DNA of 64,000 bases from Pseudomonadota bacterium (GTDB lineage Bacteria; Myxococcota_A; UBA796; SXON01): the NCBI GenBank assembly GCA_030684355.1, contig JAUXTN010000002.1, positions 92,069 through 156,068 of the forward strand, written 5' to 3'. Positions 27,127-35,084 of the stretch are shown one piece after another. The notes beneath the pieces were generated by a model, which was not told the DNA's origin, did no database searches, and saw nothing but the letters and a program-made list of their open reading frames with translations. Both the position numbers and the translations under genes were made by a program. Each line of letters opens with the position of its first letter. Position 1 is the first letter of the stretch.

Positions 27127-27891
27127 TCAGCCCTCGAGCACCTGGCCGTCTTCCCCGCGCTCCACCGGGATGCCGACCGCGCGCACGACGCGCAGGCACT
27201 CCTCGGGGTCGACCATCGGGTAGAGGTGCGTGAGGACGACGCGCTTCGGGCGTGCCGCCGCCACGATCGCGGCGACGTCGTCGGGGGCGAGGTGGGAGTT
27301 CCACTGGTCCGTCGTGGCGACCGCGCACTCGGTGACGAGCACGTCCGCCCCCGCCGCGAGCAGCGCGAGGGCCTCGCTCGGCCCGGTGTCCCCGGAGAAG
27401 ACGACGCGGTAGCCGCTCGGCCCGGTGAACGAGAGGTGGAGGGCGCCCGCGGAGTGCACCGCCGGGAGGGTGTCGAGCCGCACGCCACCGGGGAGGTCCG
27501 CGCTGTCCGGCCCATCGAGCCGGAGCTCGGAGATGCGCACCTTCCAGGACTCGGGCTGGATCCAGCTCCCATAGACGCCGTGCAGGCCGTCGAAGAAGTG
27601 CTGGAAGCCGCTCCCCGCCCAGATCGGGTAGTCGCGCCGGCGCGGCTTGTCGGGGCCGACGCGCATCGTGAAGAGCAGGGGCACGAGGTCCCCGCAGTGA
27701 TCGACGTGCCGGTGGGAGTACACCCCGGCGTCGAGTTCGCGCGCGTCGACCCCGAAGCGTGCCAGCCGCCCGATTGTGCCCGTCCCGCCGTCCACCAGGA
27801 TCCGCGCGCCGCCGGCCTCGACCAGGAAGCCCGCGGGCCCACGGTCGGCGTCCGGGACCGTGGTGCCGGTCCCGACGAGCGTGAAGCGCAT
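27127..27891 (-). CDS. metallo-beta-lactamase-fold hydrolase (RNase Z-like)
   Basis: 254 residues from ATG 27891, which shares one base with the upstream stop (TGATG). The fold starts with MRFTLVGTGTTVPDADRGPAGFLVEAGGARILVDGG. Metal ligands are visible in SHRHVDHCGDL (HxHxDH), PAVHSAGALHLSF, FSGDTGPSE and LTHLYP. The GTG-T-P start and overall layout are those of RNase Z and arylsulfatase-type members rather than beta-lactamases. The long exosite arm of true tRNase Z is not obvious, so I do not name it rnz. It is the last gene of a three-gene coupled operon. Confidence 0.9.
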   Translation of the reverse strand: MRFTLVGTGTTVPDADRGPAGFLVEAGGARILVDGGTGTIGRLARFGVDARELDAGVYSHRHVDHCGDLVPLLFTMRVGPDKPRRRDYPIWAGSGFQHFFDGLHGVYGSWIQPESWKVRISELRLDGPDSADLPGGVRLDTLPAVHSAGALHLSFTGPSGYRVVFSGDTGPSEALALLAAGADVLVTECAVATTDQWNSHLAPDDVAAIVAAARPKRVVLTHLYPMVDPEECLRVVRAVGIPVERGEDGQVLEG

Positions 27892-28703
27892 CAAGGGTCG
27901 TCCTGGAGGAGCAGCTCGGCTTCGGCCTCGAGAGCGCGTTGCAGGCGGGCCTCCACCTCGTCGATCGACGTGGCACCGCGCAGCAGGTTGCGCCGGTAGA
28001 TGGCGATCCGGGGGCGGCCGGCGTCGCGCGCGGGGGCGTCGGGGCCCGGGGGGTCGAGGAGCAGGGCGTCGACCAGCGGGCTCGGCGGCGGCTGGAGGCT
28101 GCGGAGGAGCTCGACGGAGGGGAGGTCCTCGAAGTCGAGGGAGACGCCGCGGAGGGCGTCGCGCAGGGGCGCGTCGAGGCCGGCCGTGGCGGCGAAGAGC
28201 AGGGCGTCCCACTCGTCGTCGGGCGGGGCGGCGAGGGGAGGCGGCAGGACGACGGGATCGAGCGCGGTGGCCTGCGCGAAGGCCTCGGCGGCCTCGGCCC
28301 CGCGACCCGAGAGCTCCAGGGCGATGCCGCGGACGAGGTGGGCGTGGGCGTCCCGCGGGGCGCGGGCCAGGGCGGCGTCGGCGGCGGCGAGCGCACGGTC
28401 GACCTGGCAGGCGGCGAGGAGCGCCGCGGCTTCCAACGAGCCCACGTCCGCGCCGCGCTTCGCGGCCTGGGCGGCGGCGAGCGCGCCGACCTCGCCGTGG
28501 CCGTAGGCGGGGGCGGCGGCGGCGATGACGAGCAGGGCGTCGACGTCGTCGGGGGTCTCGTCGAGGAGCTCCTCGGCGAGCACGACGGCCGCGGTGGGGT
28601 CCCCCTGGGCGAGGGCGTTCCGGCTCGCCTCGAGCAGCATCGCGTGCCGCGCGCGCGGATCGAGCGTCCAGTCCCGGGGCCCCCCGCCCAGCAGGTCACC
28701 CAC
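27891..28703 (-). CDS. TPR protein with a zincin_1-like domain that lacks HExxH
   Basis: 270 residues from GTG 28703, overlapping the upstream gene by 8 bases. Residues about 15-150 are Ala-rich TPR-like helices (RNALAQGDPTAAVVLAEELL, AHAHLVRGIALELSGRGAEA). The C-terminal 120 residues match the layout of minimal zinc metalloproteases (Pfam Zincin_1): LRDALRGVSLDFEDLPSVEL, then DAGRPRIAIYRRNLLRGATS. Active family members continue with HExxHHFG; here the same place reads ALEAEAELLLQDD, without any His. A catalytically dead protein-binding domain is the best reading. Confidence 0.75.
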   Translation of the reverse strand: MGDLLGGGPRDWTLDPRARHAMLLEASRNALAQGDPTAAVVLAEELLDETPDDVDALLVIAAAAPAYGHGEVGALAAAQAAKRGADVGSLEAAALLAACQVDRALAAADAALARAPRDAHAHLVRGIALELSGRGAEAAEAFAQATALDPVVLPPPLAAPPDDEWDALLFAATAGLDAPLRDALRGVSLDFEDLPSVELLRSLQPPPSPLVDALLLDPPGPDAPARDAGRPRIAIYRRNLLRGATSIDEVEARLQRALEAEAELLLQDDP

Positions 28704-29595
28704 GGAGGAAGAGCCCCCCGAGCAACGTGACGACGAGGAGCACGCCCAGGCCCAGCGCGGCGACGACGCCGAACACGAGCAGGGCCTTGTTCGTGCCGGA
28801 CGACGGCGCAGGCGCGGGCTCGGCGGTCGACGACGCCGTCGGGACCGGCGCCGGCTTCGGTGCCACCGCGACGGGTGAGGGCGAGCTCGCGGCCGCCGCC
28901 TTGAACGCACCGCCGCGCAGCGCCAGCGCGAACACGCCGAACTCGGCGATGTCCTTGCAGAGGCCCATGTTGGAGAGGAGCCACTTCTCGAAGTTGGTCT
29001 CCTCCGTCGCGCTGGTCATCCGGCTGGCCTCGTAGAGCGGCAGCGGAGCATAGTCCAGGTTCGGCTCATCCGGTACTTCGGTAAAGCCAATGCCCATGTT
29101 CTGCTGGAGCCAACGCTTCAGCGCATACCGCGCGCGCAGCACGGCGAGCGGCATCCCACCGAGGCCCTCGGCCTCCTTGGTGAGCTCGTCGAGCGGCCAG
29201 GCGGAGTCATAGGTGTGGGCGAGAAGACGGACGTCCTCGGGGGGCAGCGCGGCCTTCGCGAGGGCCAACAGCTCGGTGGGGGAGCGCCCGCCCGTGATCT
29301 GGTTCGGGAAGTCGCCGCCGGGGATCCGCCCGCCCGCAGCCTTCAGCTCCTCCGCGAGGATGTCGTGCGCCCAGGCGACGAGCTCGCCCTCCTTCGTGAC
29401 GCTGACGATGCCCTGCTGGAAGCGCGTGCAGGAGTTCTGGAGCGGCACGCGCCCGTGGGCGTCCCCGAGGCGGGAGGAGGTGACCGCGTAGTACCAGTCC
29501 GAAAACCGCTGGGCCATGTTCTGGCCGGACTCGCCGTCCCCGCCGCGCCACTGGCGGAACAGTTGCTGGGTCGGAACGGTACGGGGATCACTCAT
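28696..29595 (-). CDS. tail-anchored protein of unknown function
   Basis: 299 residues, starting at ATG 29595 behind AGGAGC. Residues about 1-215 form a soluble, mainly helical domain without a known motif (QQLFRQWRGGDGESGQNMAQ, FSDWYYAVTSSRLGDA). A Pro/Ala/Ser linker leads to a single C-terminal membrane helix (LLVFGVVAALGLGVLLVVTLL) and three final residues. The soluble part should be cytoplasmic. It is the first gene of the operon that contains the pseudo-zincin and the MBL hydrolase. Similar layouts are seen in Myxococcota but I cannot name the family. Confidence 0.75.
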   Translation of the reverse strand: MSDPRTVPTQQLFRQWRGGDGESGQNMAQRFSDWYYAVTSSRLGDAHGRVPLQNSCTRFQQGIVSVTKEGELVAWAHDILAEELKAAGGRIPGGDFPNQITGGRSPTELLALAKAALPPEDVRLLAHTYDSAWPLDELTKEAEGLGGMPLAVLRARYALKRWLQQNMGIGFTEVPDEPNLDYAPLPLYEASRMTSATEETNFEKWLLSNMGLCKDIAEFGVFALALRGGAFKAAAASSPSPVAVAPKPAPVPTASSTAEPAPAPSSGTNKALLVFGVVAALGLGVLLVVTLLGGLFLRG

Positions 29596-29633
29596 TCAGC
29601 TTGCTCCTGGCCTCGGCGCCCTGGACGCCTCGA

Positions 29634-29639
29634 TACGTT
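29634..29639 (+). promoter_or_regulatory. TACGTT -10-like box, candidate leaderless promoter
   Basis: TACGTT, seven bases, then ATG 29647. It is one of the reasons for choosing that start. No -35 element is seen. Confidence 0.35.
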
Positions 29640-29646
29640 GGCGGCG

Positions 29647-30837
29647 ATGATAGGGAGCGGGCCGAGGGACCGCAAGGGCCACCGCGTGCACGTCTGTCCC
29701 AAGTCCCCTTCCAAGTTACGGTGCGTCACGTTGGCGGGGCTCCTCGTGGCTTCTGCCCCGGCGTGGCCGGCGGCGCCTGCCGACGCCTTCGCGGAGGCGG
29801 TGCGGGGGTGGTTCGATGCGCCCGGCGACGCCGGTGAGCGGCTCCAGGCCCTGCATGCCGTCTATCCCGAAGACGACGACGTCGCGTGGTGGCTTGCCCG
29901 TGTCCGGATCGACCAGGGCCGTGAGGCCGATGCTCTCGCGCTCCTGGCCGGGCGGTCGGGCCGGAAGGTGCCCCCCCACCGCTTCGCCTGGCTCCGGGCC
30001 CTCGCCCTCGCGCCGTCGCAGCCCGCGCTCGCCCGCGTCGAGCTCGCCCCCGTGCTGCGGAGCCCCGCGCTCGCGACGGACCCCGAGCGCCTCGATGTGC
30101 TGGCGCTGGGGGCGCGGCTCGCGTGGGACGCCCGCGACGAAGCGGACGCGCTCGCGTACGTCCGGGCGGCGGGGGGAACCCTCCCCGGCTTTGGCGCCTG
30201 GACCCGCCGTACCGGCGCGACACCGCTGCGGATCGAGGTGGATGGGCGGGTCCACGTCGTGACCGCGGGTGGCCTCGTGGTGCGCGGCGAGGGGGCCTGC
30301 GTCCCGACGCGCGGCGCCGATACCCCGGTCGAGGTCCCCGGGCCCGAACTCGCCCGGGCGGGCGGCGGTGCCTGCCTCGCGGCGGCGGGGGCCCGCGCGG
30401 ACCTCGCCCCGACGCCGGGCGGCTGGGGCTACCTCGCCCTCGACGCACCGGAGGGGCGGGGGATCTTCACGATCCCGCGCTGCGGGGCCCCCCCGCACCT
30501 CGAACGGCGGACGACGGGCGACGGGGCCGTGTCGAGCCCGGCGTGGCTTGGTGACACGCTCCTCTGGGTACAGGGCGGCTCCGCCTACGGCGACGGCCTC
30601 GAGGACAAGCTCTGGGAGGGCACCGAGGTGGTCCGCCTCGCCGCCGGGCCCGACGGCGTACTCGTCATCGCCTGGGAGGCCGGCGCGCCCCGCCTCCGCG
30701 TGGCCGCCACCCTCGAGTCCCCGCTCATTCCGCTGTTCGCGGAGGATCCGCCGGTCACCCGAGCAGAGTGGTGCCCATCGCCGCCAGCAGCAGCAGCTCC
30801 CGGATCTCCACCGCCGCCCCCAGCACGTCCCCGTTGA
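29647..30837 (+). CDS. secreted protein with TPR-like N terminus and propeller-like C terminus
   Basis: 396 residues. From ATG 29647 there is a long basic n-region before the signal core (LAGLLVASAPAWPAAPADA). GTG 29686 gives a more normal signal and has AAGGG upstream, so the start is uncertain. Residues after the signal look like short TPR helices (ERLQALHAVYPEDDDVAWWL). From about residue 190 the protein is beta-rich with repeated blade-like text (HVVTAGGLVVRGEGACVPTR, GYLALDAPEGRGIFTIPR). The 3' end runs 83 bases into the convergent cobS gene and encodes a Pro-rich tail. Function is unknown. Confidence 0.65.
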   Translation: MIGSGPRDRKGHRVHVCPKSPSKLRCVTLAGLLVASAPAWPAAPADAFAEAVRGWFDAPGDAGERLQALHAVYPEDDDVAWWLARVRIDQGREADALALLAGRSGRKVPPHRFAWLRALALAPSQPALARVELAPVLRSPALATDPERLDVLALGARLAWDARDEADALAYVRAAGGTLPGFGAWTRRTGATPLRIEVDGRVHVVTAGGLVVRGEGACVPTRGADTPVEVPGPELARAGGGACLAAAGARADLAPTPGGWGYLALDAPEGRGIFTIPRCGAPPHLERRTTGDGAVSSPAWLGDTLLWVQGGSAYGDGLEDKLWEGTEVVRLAAGPDGVLVIAWEAGAPRLRVAATLESPLIPLFAEDPPVTRAEWCPSPPAAAAPGSPPPPPARPR

Positions 30838-31516
30838 TCCCGCCGATGCGGGCGCGCCAGGAGGCCTGCCACGCGACGGTCGCCGCGCCGGCCGCCAGGA
30901 GCCCGACAAGGAGCCCGACGCCCATCGAGGGGACGAGCATCACCGCCGGCGCCGCGAGCAGGCACGCGAGGAGCGAGGCCCAGCCGGCGTCGCCGCCGCG
31001 GACCTCGAGCGCGAGGCGCGCGAACAGGCCCTTCCCGGGGGTGGCCGGCACGCCGAGCGCGATCTCCAGCGGCAGGAACGCCCGCGCGAACACGCACGCC
31101 GCCCAGACCGCCGCCACGCCCGTCCCACTCTCGACGCACGCCGCCACGAGCGCGACCTTCGCGAGCAGCAGCAGGGTCGTGCCGGCGGCGCCCACGGCCC
31201 CGACGCGCGGGTCGTGCATCACCTCGAGCCGCCGCGCGGCGTCGCCGTAGCAGTGCATCCCGTCGAGGCAGTCCGAGAAGCCGTCGAGGTGGAGGGCGCC
31301 GGTGACCCAGACCATCGCGGCCACCGCGGCCACCGCGGCCACGAGGGGCGTCCAGACGAGGCTCCCCAGGGTCAGCGCCAGCACCCCGACGCTCGCGACG
31401 ACCGCCCCCGCCAGCGGAAACCACCGCACCGCGCGCCCCCAGTCGCCGGGCGTGGGGGCCTCGGTGGCGAGGGGGAGGCGGGTGAGGAACGTGAGGCCGA
31501 GGAGGAGCCCGTTCAC
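30755..31516 (-). CDS. cobS: adenosylcobinamide-GDP ribazoletransferase (cobalamin synthase)
   Basis: Joins adenosylcobinamide-GDP with alpha-ribazole in the membrane, the final step of the nucleotide-loop branch of cobalamin synthesis. 253 residues, hydrophobic throughout, with the family signature GALHLDGFSDCLDGMHC near residue 75 and the conserved early LTFLTRLPL. The start is GTG 31516, whose GTGA overlaps the stop of cobU. No other corrin-ring genes are in the window. Confidence 0.95.
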   Translation of the reverse strand: MNGLLLGLTFLTRLPLATEAPTPGDWGRAVRWFPLAGAVVASVGVLALTLGSLVWTPLVAAVAAVAAMVWVTGALHLDGFSDCLDGMHCYGDAARRLEVMHDPRVGAVGAAGTTLLLLAKVALVAACVESGTGVAAVWAACVFARAFLPLEIALGVPATPGKGLFARLALEVRGGDAGWASLLACLLAAPAVMLVPSMGVGLLVGLLAAGAATVAWQASWRARIGGINGDVLGAAVEIRELLLLAAMGTTLLG

Positions 31517-32022
31517 TTCAGCTTCATCGGGAGGCCGGAGACCACGAAGGTGACGTGGTCGGCGGCGGCGGCGACGCGCTGGTTGCAGCGGCCCAGGAGG
31601 TCCCGGTACCGGCGCGAGACGGGGTCCGCCGGGACGATGCCGAGGCCGACCTCGTTCGTCACGAGCCAGGTCGGGACGCGCACGCGGCCGAGGGCGTCGA
31701 CGAGGGCGTCGATGCGGCGCTCCGGGTCGTCGCCGGCCGCGGGGTGGAACATCAGGTTGCTCACCCAGAGGGTGAGGCAGTCCACCACGATCGCCGCGTG
31801 CGGCAGCGACGGCAGCACCCGCTCGAGATCGAGGGGCTCCTCGACCGTCACCCATCGGGGCGACCGCTCGGCCTGGTGGCGCGCGATGCGCTCGATCATC
31901 TCGTCGTCCCCGCGCTCGGCGGTCGCGACGAACGCGATGGACGGGGCGTCGGTGGCCTCTGCCTGCGCGAGCACGAAGCCGCTCTTGCCGGCCCGGGCCC
32001 CGCCCGTCACCAGGTGGATCAT
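31513..32022 (-). CDS. cobU: adenosylcobinamide kinase / guanylyltransferase
   Basis: Phosphorylates adenosylcobinamide and then adds GMP. 169 residues with the P-loop GGARAGKS at 7-14, the guanylylated-His region ERIARHQAERS near residues 44-54, VDCLTLWVSNL at about 80-90 and VTNEVGLGIVP near 120. All family motifs are intact. It lies between the PPTase and cobS with ATGA and GTGA overlaps on either side. No cobalamin riboswitch is visible in the short leader of the operon. Confidence 0.96.
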   Translation of the reverse strand: MIHLVTGGARAGKSGFVLAQAEATDAPSIAFVATAERGDDEMIERIARHQAERSPRWVTVEEPLDLERVLPSLPHAAIVVDCLTLWVSNLMFHPAAGDDPERRIDALVDALGRVRVPTWLVTNEVGLGIVPADPVSRRYRDLLGRCNQRVAAAADHVTFVVSGLPMKLK

Positions 32023-32732
32023 CCGTCCGTCCCCCGGGCCACCACCGGGCGGACGCGCACGGTGGACAGCACCCGGCTCTCGACCCAGTAGTGGCGGGCG
32101 TCGAACGCGAAGGTGCCCTCGTTCGCGCCGAGGAAGGCCTCGACGCGGTCGATGCCGTCGGGGGAGGGCCACACGGCCACCTCTCCGAAGCCGATGTAGC
32201 GGAGCAGGAAGGGGTGGAGCGCCTTGTAGATGGCCTCCTTCACGGAGAAGCGGATCGCGGTGTCCCGCCAGCGGCGGTCGGCCGGGAGCGCCTCGACGGC
32301 GGCGAGCTCCTCCGGCCGGAGCACGCGCGAGGCCACGCCGGGGCGGTCCCGGTCGGTCTCCTCCAGGTCGATGCCGATGCCGGGGCTCCCGCGGGCGAGC
32401 ATCGCGATCGCGAGATCGTTCTTGTGGGTCACCGAGCCGGCGACCCCGGCGGGGAGGTCGGGCGCGCCGTGCACGTTGGTGAGCACCGGCGAGCGGCGCA
32501 GGCCGAGCTCCGGGAAGATCTCGCCGAGGGCGAGCCGGCCGCCGACGAACTGGACCTGGCGGAAGCCGCCGAGGGACTGGGCGAGGGCCCGCTCATCCGG
32601 ATGGAGGCGCGCGAGCACCTCTTTCGGCACGGGGTCGGGACGCGGAGGGAGGTGGATGCCGGCGGCGATCCCGTGCGGGAGCGCCACCACGAAGGCGGGG
32701 GTGTACGGGATGGGGGGGGAGAGGCGGATCAC
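32019..32732 (-). CDS. 4'-phosphopantetheinyl transferase (Sfp/EntD type)
   Basis: Moves the phosphopantetheine arm from CoA to carrier proteins. 237 residues from GTG 32732. The EntD-type signatures are present: SVTHKNDLAIAML at about 130-142, the Mg-binding GIDLEETD at about 150-157 and the FSVKEAIYKAL catalytic block at about 187-197. It is the first gene of an operon with cobU and cobS, an uncommon partnership. No polyketide or peptide synthetase is in the window, so the carrier protein it serves is elsewhere. Confidence 0.9.
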   Translation of the reverse strand: MIRLSPPIPYTPAFVVALPHGIAAGIHLPPRPDPVPKEVLARLHPDERALAQSLGGFRQVQFVGGRLALGEIFPELGLRRSPVLTNVHGAPDLPAGVAGSVTHKNDLAIAMLARGSPGIGIDLEETDRDRPGVASRVLRPEELAAVEALPADRRWRDTAIRFSVKEAIYKALHPFLLRYIGFGEVAVWPSPDGIDRVEAFLGANEGTFAFDARHYWVESRVLSTVRVRPVVARGTDG

Positions 32733-32792
32733 GTCGGGCCGAGGAGGGGCACATCTTATGCCCCCGCGCGGGCGGCGGGCGCGTCGCGCGAC

Positions 32793-32798
32793 TACAAT
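32793..32798 (+). promoter_or_regulatory. TACAAT -10 box, candidate leaderless promoter
   Basis: TACAAT is the closest match to a sigma-70 -10 element among the boxes noted here. It is followed by eight bases and GTG 32807; no Shine-Dalgarno intervenes and no -35 is seen. Confidence 0.45.
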
Positions 32799-32806
32799 CG
32801 GCAGCC

Positions 32807-33847
32807 GTGCCCGTCCTCCCCCTCCTGCTCGCGTGCGCACCCGGGGCTCCCGACGCGTTCCTGGCCTACGTGCGGGGCGACGACGGCTACGTGGTCGAGC
32901 CGCGCGCCCTCCCGGCGCTCGAGGATGCCGGCACGATGACCGGCACACTCGGGAGCGTGCGCCACGGCGGCCGGGTCGTCGGGAACGGCGCGGGCGAGCA
33001 GTACTCCGGCGGGCGTGGCCTCACCGTGCGGTATGTCGTCCAGGACGGCGTCGCCGTGCCGCTCGATCAGGACGGCCTCCTCCTCTACAGCTTCTACGGG
33101 CACCTCGCGGACGCAACGGACACCCTGGAGGCCGGCGGCCTCGACCTCGACGCGATCTTCCCCGTCGACATCGCGTGGAACCCCGCCGTCTCGCCGCTCC
33201 TGGAGCTCGCCCCCGCGGACAACGCCGCCTACGCCATCGGCGCCAACGTGTTCCTGCTGCTCCCGGACGGCGACAATCGTGAGGTGCCGCTGCTCGCCAA
33301 CGCCGGCGTCGTGACGCACGAGCTCGGCCACGCGGTGCTGCACCTGCTCATGACGGGCGATCCGTCGAGCGACCCCCTCGTCGCCGACACCTCGACCGCA
33401 GCCGGGATGTGGCAGTCCGCGCTCCACGAGGGCTTCGCCGACTCGCTGGCCGCGCTCACCCTCGACGATCCGCGCTTCCTCGACGTCTCCCTCGACATGC
33501 CGGCCCGCTACGCCGACACCGACGCCGTGCTCACGGCCGCGCTCCTGCCGGACCCCGCCGCGGTCGCGGACTCCCTGCTCCCCATCTACGACCCGTACCC
33601 GCTCGGCACCGTGTTCGCGTCGTTGATGTGGGACATCCGCGTCGCGACGGATGACGCCCCCGCCACCCTCGAGCTCCTCTTCCGCGGGGTCGAGCACTGG
33701 GCGCCGTCGGGCCCGGACGACCTCGACGGCGCCGTGTTCCTCGGCGCGCTGGTCGCCGCCGCCGAGCCCGGCACCCAGCGGGACGTCGTCTGCGCTGCCG
33801 TGGAGCTGCGGATCGACGGGCTCCTCGCCGTGGCCGGGTGCCCGTGA
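32807..33847 (+). CDS. zinc metalloprotease-like lipoprotein (gluzincin type)
   Basis: 346 residues beginning MPVLPLLLAC, another very short lipoprotein signal. The zinc site HELGH is at 171-175 (VVTHELGHAVLHLLM). About 35 residues later is HEGFADSLAAL, where Glu208 matches the third ligand of gluzincins (NEGxAD-type). This supports an active metalloprotease anchored to a membrane. No propeptide of a known type is visible. The next gene starts on the last base of its stop (TGATG), so the protease is made with three exported proteins. Confidence 0.82.
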   Translation: MPVLPLLLACAPGAPDAFLAYVRGDDGYVVEPRALPALEDAGTMTGTLGSVRHGGRVVGNGAGEQYSGGRGLTVRYVVQDGVAVPLDQDGLLLYSFYGHLADATDTLEAGGLDLDAIFPVDIAWNPAVSPLLELAPADNAAYAIGANVFLLLPDGDNREVPLLANAGVVTHELGHAVLHLLMTGDPSSDPLVADTSTAAGMWQSALHEGFADSLAALTLDDPRFLDVSLDMPARYADTDAVLTAALLPDPAAVADSLLPIYDPYPLGTVFASLMWDIRVATDDAPATLELLFRGVEHWAPSGPDDLDGAVFLGALVAAAEPGTQRDVVCAAVELRIDGLLAVAGCP

Positions 33848-34383
33848 TGGACGTAGCGGAGGAGGCACGCGAGCCCGTGGCCGTCGAGCTGAGCGTCGGC
33901 GAGGTCCTCGTGCGCCAATCCTCGGGGCGGCACCGGGCCCAGGTGGGGCTCGGCGTCAGCGTGAGCGTGCCCGTGCGCGGCGTGTGGGGCGTGGCGTTCG
34001 AGGCCGTCGGCACCGGCGTGGCCGAGCGCTCCGGGCAGCTCGAGCTCGATCAGTACCTGCTCCGCCCCGCGGCGCTCGCGACGCTCACCTTCGCTCGCCT
34101 GCGCGTCCCGGTGACACACGTCACCCGGCGTCGCTCCTTCGTCGCGACCTCCCCGTACCTCGCCTTCGACCTCGGCTTGGGCCCCGGCGCCGCGGTGACG
34201 CTCGCCGAGTGGCGCACCCCCGATCTCGGCGCCGCCTGGGCCGTCGAGCCGGGCGTCCGCGGCCGCGCCGGGCTGGCCTTCGGCGTCGGCGAGCACCTCC
34301 GCGTGCGGCTCCAGGGTGGGCTCGCGTGGCGGCCCTCCGGCACGGACCACGACTACCTCCTGGGGGCCGTTTGGGCGTTCTGA
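33847..34383 (+). CDS. beta-barrel-like protein without clear signal peptide
   Basis: 178 residues from ATG 33847 (TGATG overlap); GTG 33838 is an alternative. The sequence alternates hydrophobic and polar residues in strands of outer-membrane type (HRAQVGLGVSVSVPV, LAFDLGLGPGAAVTLAEW, LRVRLQGGLAWRP) and ends with YLLGAVWAF, a terminal Phe typical of the BAM recognition signal. An expected N-terminal signal peptide is not visible, which is odd for a barrel and may mean that the true start is elsewhere. Function is unknown. Confidence 0.6.
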   Translation: MDVAEEAREPVAVELSVGEVLVRQSSGRHRAQVGLGVSVSVPVRGVWGVAFEAVGTGVAERSGQLELDQYLLRPAALATLTFARLRVPVTHVTRRRSFVATSPYLAFDLGLGPGAAVTLAEWRTPDLGAAWAVEPGVRGRAGLAFGVGEHLRVRLQGGLAWRPSGTDHDYLLGAVWAF

Positions 34384-35084
34384 CCCGCGCCGCGCGCCTC
34401 GGGATGCTCGTGGGCGCCGCGCTCCTCGCGGGGTGCACGCACATGAGCACGGTGACCGGCGCGATCCCGCTCGAGCCCGGCACGAGCGACTTCACGGGCG
34501 AGCTCCAGGTCAGCCGCGCCCCGAACCTCATCTCGACGACCACCGGCATCCCGCTCCCGACGATCGCCGGGCACTTCCGCCGCGGTCTGTCGCGCGATCT
34601 CGACCTCGGCATCCATGTCTACCCCCTCGGTCTCGGCGCGGACCTCCGGTACCGGTTCCTGGAGGTCGACGGCTGGCACTTCGCCGTCGCGCCGGGCTTC
34701 GCGGGGATCGGGCTCCCGATCCCGAGCCTCCAGTACGCCCACCTCGACCTCTCGATGCCCGTGCGCGTCGAGCGTGCCATCGGGAAGGGGTGGAGCGTCG
34801 CCGGCGGGCCCGGGCTGGTCTCGCGGCAGACGTTCATCAACACCGAGAGCGAGAGCCTGTCGGTCGCCACCGCGACGTTCGAGCTCTACGCCGGCGGCGG
34901 TCTCCGATTGCAACGCACCGGAAAGCGGCTGAAGCTGGGCTTCTCGTGCGACGTCTACGTCGACACGACCCGGGCCACCGGACTCTACGGCGGCGTCGGG
35001 TTCGACCTGGGTACGGTCGCGCGTCCACGTGCCCGGGCGGCGAGCGACGAGATAGAGACGCGGGCGCTAGCGGAGACCGAATGA
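34371..35084 (+). CDS. lipoprotein, probable outer-membrane beta-barrel
   Basis: 237 residues if translation starts at TTG 34371, which gives a good lipoprotein signal with basic residues (LGVLTRAARLGMLVGAALLAGC). ATG 34404 would remove the basic part. The mature protein has barrel-like strands (DLDLGIHVYPLGLGADLRYRF, FAVAPGFAGIGLPIP, LYGGVGFDLGTVA). The stop overlaps the next start (ATGA). It belongs to the metalloprotease cluster; no family is recognised. Confidence 0.65.
   Translation: MGVLTRAARLGMLVGAALLAGCTHMSTVTGAIPLEPGTSDFTGELQVSRAPNLISTTTGIPLPTIAGHFRRGLSRDLDLGIHVYPLGLGADLRYRFLEVDGWHFAVAPGFAGIGLPIPSLQYAHLDLSMPVRVERAIGKGWSVAGGPGLVSRQTFINTESESLSVATATFELYAGGGLRLQRTGKRLKLGFSCDVYVDTTRATGLYGGVGFDLGTVARPRARAASDEIETRALAETE

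Noticed and set aside
32733-32806. Possible cobalamin riboswitch before the PPTase-cobU-cobS operon
   Set aside because: The leader is only about 70 bases and lacks the B12-box and the length needed for a cobalamin riboswitch.
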